The translations under genes were made by a program, and so were the position numbers. From Pleodorina starrii (taxonomy: Eukaryota; Chlorophyta; Chlorophyceae; Chlamydomonadales; Volvocaceae): 64,000 bases of DNA. Under the pieces are notes generated by a model. It searched no databases, had not been told where the DNA came from, and was given only the letters and a program-made list of their open reading frames with translations. Below are positions 12,301-23,944 of this stretch, piece by piece; position 1 is the first letter of the stretch, and each line of letters begins with the position of its first letter. Where the stretch lies: NCBI GenBank assembly GCA_030267565.1, contig BRXU01000019.1:1786501-1850500 (forward strand), written 5' to 3'.

Positions 12301-13041
12301 TCCGGCCTGTACGTGGATAACCCCCACAACCGCCCCTCTGCGCAGGCTTCACATTTGGTTGCTATACTCCTGACAGTTGGCGGGTGGCCCCGCGGTACTA
12401 CGGCTCGGGGGAGACGTTCGTGTTCCAACTGGAGGTGCGACCACTGGGGGGGGGGGGGACGCCGGGGGGCAGCTAGACCCGGCTGGGGGGCGGCTAGGGG
12501 TGTCTGTGTGTGTGGTGGGCGGGGGCGGGGGCAGTACGGGACGCGGGGAGGGAGGCGGCGGCGGAGGGCAAAGGTAGCGTGCCGCCGCCGTCGCCTGGAG
12601 CCCTCTACAGCCCTTCCTGCCTGCCTCCGTCTCTGCTTGCGGGTTGCTGCAATACCAGTGCCATAGGACGCAGTCCTCTCTTCACAATCCCCCGTCCCCA
12701 CCTGCCACCGTCTCCATCCCTTCGCTGCGGTATCTGTTTTCTTACCTCCCCCACCTGCCACTCGCCGCCCCCTGCCGCCCCTCCCCCCTTCCCCGCCCCG
12801 CCCGCAGCCCTACCGGGTGGCCTACCCGTGGCGCTCCATGAGCAAAGAGAAGAACGACTTTTTCCAGTACGCCACTCCCGAGTGTCTGGCGGTGGGCGGC
12901 GTGGGTCACTTTGCCCTCTGGTTGGATTCGGAGCTGCACAGCGGCTCCAGCGGCATGTGCGGCACCTTCGGCAGCCCCTGCCTGGCCACTGCGGAGGAGT
13001 TCAAGTTGCAGCACCTGGAGATGTGGCAGGCCACGCAGTGA
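9349..13041 (+). CDS. TLDc-domain protein (OXR1/NCOA7-like)
   Basis: Seven exons: 9349-9741, 10109-10225, 10649-10890, 11496-11585, 11904-12151, 12346-12434, 12808-13041; 470 residues, all phases consistent. Residues about 8-50 are predicted coiled coil by inspection (heptad-like Leu/Ala spacing), then a Pro/Ala-rich linker. Residues about 112-170, with GSLLVTPEYVDF, resemble the start of a GRAM-like fold as found before the TLDc domain in OXR1 relatives; this is tentative. The C-terminal 180 residues form the TLDc domain: LLLVRD, GFTFGCYTPDSWR, YYGSGETFVFQLE, then ECLAVGGVGHFALWLDSEL, GTFGSPCLA and EEFKLQHLEMW at the end. TLDc proteins are linked to oxidative-stress resistance and to binding and disassembly of V-ATPase. 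Function here is inferred from family only. The 3' flank carries repeat copies D and A and a TGTAA at 13138. Confidence 0.88.
9966..10095. repeat. Pyrimidine-rich tandem repeat in TLDc intron 1
   Basis: About six imperfect units of roughly 18-23 bases built from CCCTCTTGACCCTG and CTCTCCCTC run up to the acceptor at 10108. They form the long polypyrimidine tract of the intron. Unit length varies between copies, suggesting slippage. Confidence 0.8.
10941..10994 (+). repeat. Family A interspersed repeat, copy A1
   Basis: Lies in TLDc intron 3, same strand as the gene. It contains GATATCGCAGCGGAGGGA followed by GGAGACGACGTTCGG, matching the family A core. The GATATCGCAG segment occurs twice, 15 bases apart, so the 5' part of this copy is internally duplicated. 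Confidence 0.75.
12297..12325 (+). repeat. Family B repeat, copy B1
   Basis: GGGCTCCGGCC-TGTACGTGGATAACCC lies in TLDc intron 5, about 20 bases before the acceptor. It matches three other copies in the window over about 27 bases with one or two differences. Confidence 0.75.
12707..12746 (-). repeat. Family A interspersed repeat, copy A2
   Basis: Lies in TLDc intron 6, antisense to the gene. On the minus strand it reads GGTAAGAAAACAGATACCGC then AGCGAAGGGATGGAGACGG, matching the family 5' part and core. Confidence 0.75.
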
Positions 13042-13068
13042 AAGGGTGGAGGGGCAGGAGCAGGAGGA

Positions 13069-13092
13069 GGGGTAATTAGAACGGCCCGGGGC
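13069..13092 (+). repeat. Family D repeat, copy D1
   Basis: GGGTAATTAGAACGGCCCGG lies about 30 bases after the TLDc stop codon, so in the 3' untranslated region. The same 20 bases occur at 25819 and, reversed with one change, at 54428. Confidence 0.8.
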
Positions 13093-13137
13093 GAGGAGGA
13101 GGGGGAGGAGAGGGAGGGAGAGGGGGAGTAATAAAGG

Positions 13138-13142
13138 TGTAA
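13138..13142 (+). terminator. TGTAA polyadenylation signal of TLDc gene
   Basis: TGTAA sits about 97 bases after the TLDc stop codon, directly at the 5' edge of family A copy A3. The same repeat carries TGTAA-like sequence near its 5' side at A6 and near its 3' end at A5 and A9, so the signal may have been supplied by the repeat. Confidence 0.55.
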
Positions 13143-13165
13143 CCGCAGCGATGGGACGGAGGCGG
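13139..13165 (+). repeat. Family A interspersed repeat, copy A3 (short)
   Basis: CCGCAGCGATGGGACGGAGG matches the core of family A. The copy is truncated after about 25 bases and overlaps the likely TLDc polyadenylation signal. Confidence 0.55.
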
Positions 13166-16126
13166 AGGGAGAGCGGGGAGCGGCAAGTCGTGAAGTAAAG
13201 GGCGAGGGGGTGGGGGTTGTTTTTCTAAAGGCTCGTGGGTCGTGGCAGGCAACGCGGTGGAGGCGGCAGCGGCGGGCAGCACCCGGGAGGTGGCGGGGCG
13301 GGGGGATGCGGCCGAGAAAGGGCGCGTTGCATCGCGTCAGACACGGCCTCCCTGGCTGTCGCCCGGCGGTTTCGCGGGTGCCGGTGGGCGCCGCGACGCG
13401 AGTCCGGGGTGTGCCGGCCTGCGCGGGAGCCACACGCCATTGGCTGGCCACCGGCGCGCCTGGCTGTGCGGAGCTCTGCGCTATCCTTGGGGCCGGAGGC
13501 ACCGAAGGGCGCCGTGGGGTTAGGTCCGGACAGAGGCTGGGCTGTGCGAGTAGCGAAATAAGGGAGTGGAGCAGGAGCGTCCTTTGGGAGTGGAGCGTCC
13601 TTAGGGAGGCGGAGCGAGGGAGGGTTTCGCCTGGCAAGCCGACGGCATGCCACACGTACCACGGCACTACCGTAACCCATGCAGCTGCTCCGTGCCCGCG
13701 GGGGCTGCGTGGGTCGTCTGCGCGGCGAAATTACAGTGTGGCTGGCGCAATTCGTCGGGGCGTGGTGAGGCGGGCGAAGGAGAAGAAATCAAAACGAAGG
13801 GAGAGGGAGTATGAGTGGAAGAGGCAACATGGGAGAGAGTGAGTGTGTGTCAGCGCGAAGATCGGATCGGAGTCGTGACGTGCATCTCCGCAGACCCGTG
13901 TCCCCGTGTCTGTGGTTCAGTCAGGAGCGACGACGCAATCGTGGGGGCTGTTTTGGAACAAGAGGATGAGTAGGTGGGGCGGCAAACACAAACACAAACG
14001 ATTGGCTGTTGCAACTCGCATGGTAACCGTATCCACTCGTCCCGGGTGCGGCGGCTGTTGCGGCGGTCATGGTGGGTGAGGTGAGGTCCGCCGCCGTTTG
14101 GGGCCGGCCGAGTGCAAAGGGTGGCTTTGGCAGGGGTGGGCTGGCTGTCGTAGGAGGGGCAGGCAAGGGCAAGGCAACCGCAGTCGGGTGGGGCCCACCG
14201 GTCCTGGCGGGGCGGCGGCTGGTTGACGGCTTTTGCAGTGAAGAGTGGTGGGGGGTGGGGCGGGGGCTCAGGGAGGAGTTGTGCATCACAAGTTGGAAGC
14301 TGCGAAGGCGGTGTCGCGATGCGATGCGCCGAGCGGCCGGCTTGGCCGCAGGGTGGAGACGCTGCGCGCTCGCTCCTTTGCACACCGGTTGTCCCTCCCT
14401 CTTTGACGGCCCCAAGCGTTTGTTGGCGCGCTGTCGTTCCTTGGCGGGAACCCAGGCGAGTGCGGCAGCAACCCCCCCGGCACAGGAGCCAAGTGTGGCG
14501 GCCTGCCGCTGTGACAGTGGGAATCCAAGCGAACAAATCAAAGAGCCGCTTCGGCTGAACATGCATGGCGACACTTGATAGCAACATTTCGCGGCTGTGA
14601 GTATTGTTTTGCTCACTTGTATGCCCCTATCCTGCGCGCCTGGGCGGGTCTCTCCGCTCCTTTCGGTCCGTTCACGTCGCGGATGCAAAGGCGAAAGGAC
14701 TTCAACTCCTACCTAACAACTGGCAGCAACTGGCAACCGCAGGGTTGGTTACCGGTATACCTTTCGCTGCAGCATGTCGATACCGGTATGTTAAGTGACG
14801 CAAGTTTAGTGTCGCTGTACGGCAGGTCGGTCGAGCCGGTCGGAATCCCTCGGCTGTCTGCTGGCCGGCGCCCTTGACTGTCCTGGGGGGGACCCATGGA
14901 GCCCATCCACACGTCACCCCCAGTCGCGAAAAATTTTGGGTGTACGAGTTGAGTTGGCTCTGCGCGTCTTTGCGCGACACCTTCTCTTTATCACTAGGCC
15001 CTGGACCATTGAGTTGTTAGGATGTTGTTGGGATGCGGTTGAGAAAGCTCCTGCCATGGACTCGGCAACCTGCCAGCACCTCCGACCAGCTTTGCTGCTA
15101 ATCCTGTAATGGTTCCGATTCGTTCTTGCTTCGGTGCACACGGCATCTGTTCTCCACAGTTGCCGCGCATTCAAAGTGGTGCTGGGGACACCTGCACTGC
15201 TACTGTGCACTTGGCTGCCGCCGTCCTCACGCTTGCATGCTGAACTACGTGCCGACCTTCGTCTTGCCCATCCAGGTGCTCCGTTCTTCACCAATCCACC
15301 ATGCGATGGACAAGACGACTTCGTTGGCAACCCTCATTTCCCGGATTCTAGGTTGGGAGAGATGTGTGTTGTCGGTGGGTCTCCGGTTCGGTCTCTGGTG
15401 GGTCTCCGCTCTCCGGTTCGGTCGGAGGGTTAGGTCGCTCTGCAAGCCGTCAAAGTATAAAGGCTTTGGGAGTGCATGAGTGGAAGTGGTACTTCGATTA
15501 GGGGTACGGGTTGCCTTCAGATCATCGCAAGCCAGTGTTATGGCTGCTGGTATGACGGGCGCGGCTGGTTAGTCCCTGTTAGTCATCTCCGGGCAGAGGT
15601 CTCCGGGTCATCCTTCAATGCTGAAAGGTCGTCATTGAACTTCCGGAATAACTAGAATTCTTTAAATTTCACATTTCAGGTGTTAATTACGAGAAGCATC
15701 GGAGCAAGGCAAGGGGACTAGCGACTAGGGTAGCCAGGGGTAGCGGCCTGAGCGGTTCGGACGTATCAGTCTGACAACGGTAATTTTATCTGTAAACGTT
15801 GAATTGCCAATTGTGACCACGTAATAGTGGTCTGCAGATTAAATTCATCACTAATACGCGCGGTTGAGGTAAGAGATCAAGTGGTTGGATTTAAAATCCA
15901 GGGCCCCGACGATGGGGCCCCAAGAGCTGGGCCCTCGGCGGGGCCCGAGAACCATCCGCAGTACTTGTAGGTGGATGCTCAATGAAAATGGCATCACAGT
16001 GATGCAGCACAGCATAGCGTTCGCATCCCGTTCAGATTGTTGAGAATTCCTATTCATGGCACGTGCAAAGAGGTAAATTAAGAGATGGTTGCAAACTTCT
16101 TTTAGGCATCAGAGCTCATCGACGTG
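13143..16126. other. Intergenic stretch without recognisable gene
   Basis: After the TLDc 3' end there are about 3 kb with no exon chain that I can support. Long frames near 13850-14690 (minus) and 14069-14578 (plus) overlap each other and lack motifs. Short direct repeats of GGGTCTCCGGTTCGGTC occur near 15377-15425. From about 15650 to 16100 the sequence becomes AT-richer, compatible with the promoter and leader of the next gene. Confidence 0.45.
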
Positions 16127-19100
16127 ATGCCAGTTCACGAGCCCGTCCGCGGAAAACAATTTCCGTCGTTCGCCAAGAAGGTTGACTCTGGATACACACT
16201 TCAAATACCGGTAAGTATCCTAGCGTCAATCTGTTGTGGATGTATTTATTCGGGGCAACGCACTCGGTGACTGCGGCTTGCGCCTTGCGCTGCAGGTGCC
16301 GGCTCCTGCATGCCATGTCGACATCAAGCCGCCGCGAAGCGTCGTTCTCAAGGACACCAACAAATGGCCGTATTGGTGCTTCCAGCTGCTGCTGGTCGTA
16401 TCGGAGTACTGTGCGGCGCTGTTCGAGGTGCGTTGCGACCCGCGAGAGCGGAGAGCGGTGCAGTTGGGACAGGACCAGCCGCGCGCATCGGCCCAGATCA
16501 TAGGGCGCCACATTGGGTTGGCGCGGGAAGGCCCCGCATGTGACCGCAAGTCATCACACCTGTCACGGGCAGGGCGCCGAGAGCGTGCGCACAGCTGTCA
16601 CTCGCGCACCACACAGCAGAATCCAGGCCCTACACACACGGCGCCCGCGCCAACCCCGTGCGTGTGTGTATCCCTCCCACTCCCACTCCCACATCCGCCT
16701 CCCTCCATTCGACCCGCCTTCCACCTCCCGCCTCACGCACCGCAGTTCATGGAGTGGGCCTTTCCGGACGACTGGGGCAAATTGAAGGCCCAGGTGGCTG
16801 GTTACGCGCGCGACTTCATCCACACCTCCGCTGTCGTGCCGCCGGCGTCGACAGGCGAGGCCGCGCCGCCGGGCAGTCCGGCGTCCTTGCAGGCCCGCAA
16901 CGCCCACAGCGTCTGGGCCGCCTTCACGTACTGCTATTTCCACGGCCTGGCGCCGGCAGGCGACGACGACGGCGGGGAGGACGCGCCGCAGGAATGGCGG
17001 GACGCCACCGCCTGGCTTCGCCGGCTGGTGGGCGAGACCGGCTGGCAGGAGCATGGGGCCGTGTGCAAGGCGATCCAGAAGTGGGTGAAGGACACGAAGG
17101 GCCGCCTGCGGAGTGCCTTCCCCAACGACGCTCCCAAGTGGCTGGGGGACGTCTGGGGGCCGGCGGGGGAGCGACACGCCAGCGTGGTCGTGGCGCGTGC
17201 GATTGGGGCTCGGGGCTGCTTGGACAAGGCGCAGAGCCGCTATTGGCCCATGTACCCGCTGCGGGTGACCGGCGGCAAGGGACGGAACAGGGTCCAGGTG
17301 AGCAGGCCGGAACGTGTGGAATGCGCTGCGCTGCGGATTTGGCTGCCGGTAGATGTCGATAGAGTGCCATTGCGGCGGGGCTCCTGCCGATGCCAATGCA
17401 AATGCATGACGTGGTGCAGTGTTAAGCGATGGCATGAGGACGGACTGATGGACCCATGGGTTTGTGGTTCGATGCATGGGGGAGATCGGCTCGTTTGAAT
17501 GGACGGGGTTAAGAGGTTAGAGAGCAGCACCGCATACGGCTCCGGGAGCTGCATCACGCGGATGGTGGAGGGCTCGTGTCGGCACGTGCTGGCCGGGGGG
17601 AGGCATTCGTCATGCGGCCGCATCGCTCTGCGTATCTCAGCGCCCGCCGGGGCCAGGTCCCGGGGCTGGTCGGTATGAGGGTCTAGCGCCGTCTCTGCCG
17701 GCTGCAGCCACCTCAGCTGCCAAGTCGCCCTGCTCCTGAGCGCCGCCACCCGTACCTGACCTCACTGCGCCCCCCTTGTGGATGGCCTGCAGTGGAAGCG
17801 GGGCGACGAGAGCACCAAGCGCATCGCCCCCGGGAGCTGCGGAGTGCCCTCGGGATACGGCCAGACCAGCAACTGCGCACTGGCCTTCCTGGTGGTGGCG
17901 GACGTCATCGAGGCATTCGTAGAGGTGCGCCAAAGCAGAAGGGAAGTGGGGGAAGTGAGGGAAGTGGGGGTGGTGCTGCGTGTGATGATGGCTGATTGCG
18001 CTTTGCCCCCCACGTGTGTATGGGCTGCGCTGCTGCTGTGGTTCCAACTGCACGTCCTGTCCGCCGACGGAGCGCTGTGCTTCTGCTTCTGGTTCTGGGG
18101 TGGAGGCGCTTCCTTCCTGCTGCAGGGGGCCGTGTGCCCTCTCGGGGCCTGTGGCCGCTGGTTTCTGTCCCGGGGGCTCCTCCACTGGGGCTCGGGCTCC
18201 CACGGGGGCTCCGCGCTGCCGTTGCTCGGGCGCCCAGGGAACAGAGACAGTCAGCATTCCCAGTACAACGGAACTACGCAGCACCCCTCCGATGTTGCTC
18301 CTCCGCTTCCTCTGCGCGCCCCATGGCCACACCACTGGCCCTGCATACCTGGCCCTCCCATTCCCTGCCCTCACATTCATCCGGCCTCCCTGACATCGCT
18401 CACCGCCCTCGCCGCCCTCGCACCGACCTACCGACCGACCTTTACGAACTTTTCAAACAGGCCGCCAAGGACATCGGCCAGGCGGAGCAAAGCACGGTGA
18501 TGGAGGCGTTCCGAGAAACTGTGGTGTCCAGCGATACGGCCCCGCTGAGGAGCGACCACCTGCGGTACGGCTACCCGCCGTACCTGGCGTCTTGCGTCCT
18601 GGGCTGGGAGCTGGCGCTGCAGCATCTGCCGAGTTTGCTGGAGGCGGCGGCGGCCACGGCGACTGCGGTGGGCTGGGGGACGGAGGGCCAGGAGGCGCGC
18701 GCTGCGCTGCGGATTGAGCTGGTGATGCCCAGGTCGGTTCTTGACCTCGGGACGTTGATTGCGCAGCCGCCGCCGCAGCAGGGGCTGCAGCTGGGGCTGA
18801 ACCTGCGGACTGGGCCCCCGCAGCAGCAGCAGCAGCAGCAGGTTGCGCCGCAGATGCTGCTGCAGGTGCAGGTGGAGGTGCGGCAACAGCTTCAGTGGCT
18901 GCTGCAGCAGCGACTGCCGCCGCATTTACTGCAACGTCTGCACGCGCTGCTGCGCCACCAGGCACCCAGCGTCGCAGCAACAGCAACAGCAGGCACAGCC
19001 GCTGTCGCCGTCGCTGTCGCCAGCACCGCAGCAGGCTCAGCTGCAGGTGCCGCAGCACCTGGACCCACCACTGCGGGCTGAGCAGCACATGCAGCCCCAG

Positions 19101-19835
19101 CAGCTGCCACCGCCATACTCGGAGCGCGAGGTCCCCGCGGTGCCTCAGCTTACGACAGAGCCGCTGCCGCAGCTGCCGCCGCTGGCACAGCAGCATTTGC
19201 AGCTGCAACCAGAGCAGCAGCAATCCTGGGTGCAGCTGCAGCGACTCTGGCAACAGGTGCAGCTCGCGCTTGACGCTGCTGCCCCGCAGGCGCCGACCCA
19301 GCTAGGGCTAGGGCTAGCGCCGTCCGCAGCAACTGGCGCCGGCGTGCAGCAGCACCTGTCACAGCTGTTCCCCCCATTGTCCGCGCTGGCTCCGCCGAAG
19401 TTCCTGGGGCTCGCAAGTGGCTCCGGGAGCAGGGGAGTCTCAGCGGCGAGCACGGACGCCGCACACGGCCGCGGTGGCGGTGGCGTACCCCCGGGCGGGT
19501 CCGAGGCCACTCCCGTCTTGGGTGGCGGAGCTCTGCAGCCGAGGCAAGGCGACGGGAGGATGCGTGAGGGGGCGTCGATGCCATCCGCGGGGGCCTTGGG
19601 CCTGGGTGTCGGGGTCAGCAACGGCATCGTTGGAGGCGGTGGCAGCGGGCTCGGCAACGGCGGCGGTGCGGTTCACTCGGCGGGAGGCCTGACCGCTGGA
19701 TCCCTGGGGCTTGGTGGCGGCTGCTCATCTGTCGACATCGGAATCCAGCAGCTGGATTCGCTGCCGCTGCCCGGGAACCCCATGGGCAGGACGCAGGCGC
19801 GCAACGTAACAGCAGAGGCGCAGGTGTCGCGGTAA
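16127..19835 (+). CDS. Unrecognised protein with Gln/Pro-rich tail; apparent frame break
   Basis: Exons: 16127-16210, 16296-16427, 16746-17297, 17793-17924, then 18461 onward. Read literally, the last exon stops at TGA 19079-19081, giving 506 residues. However, the literal frame turns into a low-quality Ala/Thr/Val run after about 18970, while the +1 frame from about 18975 to the stop at 19835 is clearly protein-like: Gln/Pro-rich, then Gly-rich. One extra base, or two missing, near 18975-18985 in a CAG/CAA-rich tract would join them into about 757 residues. I recognise no domain. The N-terminal half is globular-looking, Trp-rich (WPYWCFQLL, FMEWAFPDDWGKL) with a conserved-looking Cys/Gly stretch in exon 4. 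An in-frame extension exists before the ATG to a TTTTAG acceptor, so a 5' exon may be missing. Alternatives for the break are an assembly error, a short intron, or a decaying gene. Confidence 0.6.
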
Positions 19836-21100
19836 TGAGCGTTGTGCCGCATTGCGGCAGCGGCGTCGCGGCAGGCCCAACCCGCGGGTGTCGGGTGACC
19901 TGAACGCTGCGGGGTCGAGCAGGGGGTTGCGGGGTCGAGCAGCGGGGCCGCGGCAGCCGCTGCGTCGCAATGTTCCCGGCGCCCACCATCACAAGGTGTG
20001 GTGCGGTGTGGTGTGGGTGGCTGCAGGACAGCAGGAGGGCAGGTGTTGGTGACTGCGCGTTGGCCGCTGGCCCCTGCTTCCCGGTGACCCCGCAAAGTTG
20101 CCGGCGGGGGGGGGGCCGCTACGTGGTGGACGAGGAGGTCTTTTAAGTTGAAGTGAAGATTATGCAAGAATGCGGGAATATGGGAATAACGTGGGCATGG
20201 ATACATGGCGAGCTCGCCCCGTTATTACACGTTTCCACAGAGCGGGGTCGGACGCTGCGTGTAGTGTCGGTTGACCGCTGAACTCCAGGAACGAGCGGGT
20301 ACCCTCGTCGCCGCGGGGGGCGGATGGGTCGACTGGGTCGGAGCCGCATGTTCGAGACCTTTCTGTCATGTGCCCATGTGCCCACGGTGCCATGGTGACG
20401 CTGTGCATAACAGCGTGGGAGTCAGGATGAGTGATTGGGTGTATAGGCGAGCGTGCTTTACTCATGCGGGCAACGGTTGCCGTCGGGAGGAGGAGGGTAA
20501 GGGCATATTGGCATTGGGAGGGGTGGGGGGGGGGGGAGGGGGCGCCGGATGCTTGCCGGGCTGCGCTGCCCGCCTCTTCCCCGCGGATATCCCTGCAGAT
20601 TCCCCCGACTACTTATGGTGATACGTTGGCGTAGGAGCAGGAGTTGGCAGAATCACTTGTGGTATAGCAGTGCTGCGTTGTTGATGTGCTGCGTTGGGTT
20701 GGTTTGTGGGTCGACCGGGGAAGGGGGAAGGAGAGAAATGCACCGCATCGGAGGATTATGATGGGGTTGCCGCTGCACACGCACCCGCACACGCACTCTC
20801 ATGCGGACACGGACGCGCAGTCACATGCGGATCAACGGCTGCGTTGCGGCACACGAGCTGCAGGCGCTGGGCACCACCCTGCGCTGGGGGAACAGGGTCT
20901 TGCTATTTGTCACCGCGCCTTGCCCTCTCTTTTGCCAGCGGGGCGGGCCAGTCGCGGCTGACCATCCTGGTCTTGGCCTTTGGCAATGCGGGACCCAAGG
21001 AGGCCCCTCGGACCAAAGGGTGCTGTTGCGTGTCTGGGATTTCTTGTCTATCGCACGTACCGTACTTTATCGGCGAGAGGTTTTAGTGTATTGGGAAGGG

Positions 21101-21139
21101 AGGGTTAGGGTTTAGGTTGTAGGGTTTTAGGGTTCTAGG
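21101..21139 (+). repeat. Degenerate interstitial telomere-like tract
   Basis: The tract reads GGGTTAGGGTTTAGG then TTGTAGGGTTTTAGGGTTCTAGG. It includes one exact TTTTAGGG unit, the Chlamydomonas-type telomere repeat, flanked by TTAGGG and TTTAGG variants. Confidence 0.5.
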
Positions 21140-23214
21140 CATTGAATTGGCTGCTGCTACTGCTGCTGGCGCTGTCAAGGGCCTAACAGCGCATGAGCGC
21201 TAACAATAAGGCGGGAATCGAGGTGCGTGCGTGCATGAACTGGGCCCGTGCGCACTCCGTCGAATCCTCGATGCGAGCCAGCGACGACGTGCCGGGAGTA
21301 GCTCGGGGCGCCCGTCTGAGCGTGTCAAGACGTGTTTTTTTAATTATGCTGGGATGCCAGGTCTGCATCACCTGACGGGCGGTCGTTGGTCAGGTTGAAT
21401 ACGGCAGCACGCACGTCAGGGTAGACCCACGCCTGGCCGAGGTAGTATGGCCAGGTATGGCAGTGTGTTGTTGGTATCCAAGTGTATATGAGGAGTGCAG
21501 CAGAAGCCGTGGTTCCTACCTTCATCGGCGTTTGGGATGTTCCTCGACACGGTCGGACGTCGGACGACGTTGGAGCTCTCGGAAGGATGGCCCAAGGGGA
21601 GCTGCCATTTGCAAATCACGATTTATGGGCTACGGGGCTGCTTTTTAACAGGCTGTTGACGCGCCGCTAGCGCCAGCTTCAGGCTTAGCTACATGAAGTA
21701 TTGCTGTGCAGAGGTCTTGTAGAGCATGGCTGTGGGTTCATGCGTTTAAGGTGTGGTCAAAAGATGTCGTCAAAAAATCTCGCGACGTCAGGTGGAAGGA
21801 TTCAAGTTTCGGATATATCTTACTTTCATAAAGCAGGCGAATTGTATCTTTAAAGGCCTTCATGAGAGGACGCAAGCAATTTCCGTCGAGTTGGGTGGTG
21901 TGCAACTACCTGTACTGCACGCGAACTGTCAAATCCGGATCCGCTGGACTTCGATCGCGTTGAATAAGAAGTAAAAAGCATTTTTCACTGATCTTACGCG
22001 GCTTGGCGGGTTAGCGGCCCTATAAGACTCTGGCCTGCAAGGTTCTCAGACTCATGACTCACCTATCCATGGAGTACCGGTATACCAACTTCTTGCGCTT
22101 CCCGAGTCCGGCGCCCCCCTGTAGCAACCACAACAACACCGACTGACTGCATCTGGATGTTGGCATCGGGCCGACCCCTGTTTCCGCTTGGGACAGGAAT
22201 CGCAGGATCTTCATCCGTCAGCAGCTCCCGGCAACTGCCCTGTTCCCTTCGGGCCTCTGCGCCCCTCAAGACCCGTCTCATGCACCCGGGCAACACTCGC
22301 TGCAGTTCCAGCCTACGCTACCTTGGGCCCCGGTCAGTACCCTACCCTTGGGAATGGCGGCCTCAAGTAGGGAAACCCTGCCTCTCCGACTTTACGCCGT
22401 GTTGGGGAAACCCTTTCTTTATTACGCCTCTCTTTATTACGCCGTCTATATTATCTGGACAGCGGCCGCAGCAGGAGCTCTTCCTCCTTACCACGGCGGC
22501 AGATAAGCAGCCGAGCAGCTTGGTCGACCCGAACCATCCCTGGATCCTCCTGGACCTTCAAGCCGCTGAGATCACTCGTGGCGTCACGGGATGTGGACAA
22601 CATCGGACGGCGACAGGCAGGCACGGGGCTCTGCCGCCCGTCGCAAAGGCAGGCGGTTTCGGCCAAAGACTGCCACATGAGGGTTTCCAATTTCTTTGCC
22701 GCGCAAACCGTGTTTACAGCACCGACAGACAGCACTTGTTGATTGGTTAGTTGGTTGGCAGTTCTACAGGTTTGAAGCATCATAAACGAGGCACCGGAAA
22801 CCGCCAGAAAACAACGGTCGTATCGTGTGCGCTCGCGTACGGTGCAAACCCCAAAACAACCCTAAAACACGCCTTCAAGAGCCATTTCCGAATGTCCGCG
22901 AGTGAAGGCCGCCATGCCGCATCACACGCAGATGCGCGCACCCACCGCCATTCCCGCTGCTGCAAACCCGTGGAGAAAACCCAAAACACACCCAAACATC
23001 CAAACCCACCCATTCATCCATCCACTGCCACTCGGGGTTCCATCTATCATCAACCCTACATCAACCCATCAAACACCCTTAGGGCGCCCAAACCCCAACC
23101 CGAACCCGATCAACCCGAAGGCGCTGCGTCGCCCCAACAGGGTTTGGTTGGACGTCGCAACCAGAGACAGTTCTCTGAAGTCCGAACCCCACCCCGCCCC
23201 ACACGTCTTAGGGA

Positions 23215-23260
23215 GTAAGAAAAAAGATATCACAGCGAAGGGACGGAGACGGAGACAAAG
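23215..23260 (+). repeat. Family A interspersed repeat, copy A4
   Basis: Begins GTAAGAAAAAAGATATCACA, followed by GCGAAGGGACGGAGACGGAG. It lies about 700 bases beyond the SEY1 stop codon and antisense to SEY1. The core is identical to A9 over about 19 bases. Confidence 0.75.
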
Positions 23261-23944
23261 GGTTGGGGGGGGCTCCCTGGAGACTCGAAGGGGGGCGGCT
23301 GACGTTGCAGCTCCGAAAAAACCCCAGGCATCTCCCCCAAAAAACATCAACGGACCACATCCACAAACGTACAGACGCTGCGTGCATACAGTCCGAAGCA
23401 GCTGGTCCAGACGCCGGTCAACCGTCAGGTCACAACGGGGGGGGACCCCTGCTGCCGCCATTGCCCCTGCTGCCCTTGCCCCTGCTCCGGCCGCTGCTGC
23501 GGCTGCCGCTGCTGCTCCAACGTCCGTTTCTGCTAATGGACGTCTAGCCCCCACCACCGCCACCACCACCACCATACAGCAAGCAAAAGAAAGAATTTCA
23601 AGAAAAATCCCTGCATGGACCTGCAAGCAACCGCAGTGGCAATGGCCGTGCATCTTCAAGACATGCAAAAGCCAACCCTGCCCCCCCGGGCAGCTCGCAC
23701 CAAATGGAACGCACCCGCCTCTGGCCCCTCCCCACCCCCCCGAAAGAGACACGCACCCACCCCAATCCCCGACAACAGCATGACTCGCAATCCACTCCAC
23801 AGCTCAACCACCGGCCGTGGCCCCCCGCTCCCCCCCGACCGCCTGCCCCAGATGACGTGGCCGCTGCACCACCACCGCCACCGGCTGCTGCTCCAGGCGG
23901 CGGCGCTCGGCCCACACGCGCTGCGTCGCCGCCCCAGGGGCCGC

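Larger units (their letters stand above)
19836..23944. other. Convergent intergenic interval
   Basis: This lies between the 3' end of the plus-strand unknown gene and the 3' end of minus-strand SEY1. No exon chain was found on either strand. It includes telomere-like degenerate repeats at 21101-21139, an AT-richer stretch around 21700-22000, and repeat copy A4 at 23215. A minus-strand TGTAA at 22714-22718 could end the SEY1 transcript, implying a 3' untranslated region of about 1.2 kb. Confidence 0.45.

Noticed and set aside
13850..14688. Overlapping minus-strand frames of about 250 codons
   Set aside because: Several frames on both strands overlap with similar length and none is protein-like; typical of GC-rich intergenic DNA.
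18843..19080. Cys-rich start of the 18843-19835 frame as an independent gene
   Set aside because: The Cys/Arg-rich beginning is the CAG-repeat read out of frame; only the part after about 18975 looks coding and belongs with the upstream gene.
22902..23783. 293-codon plus-strand frame
   Set aside because: It contains family A copy A4 and homopolymer Ala/Pro runs; no motif and no splice structure.
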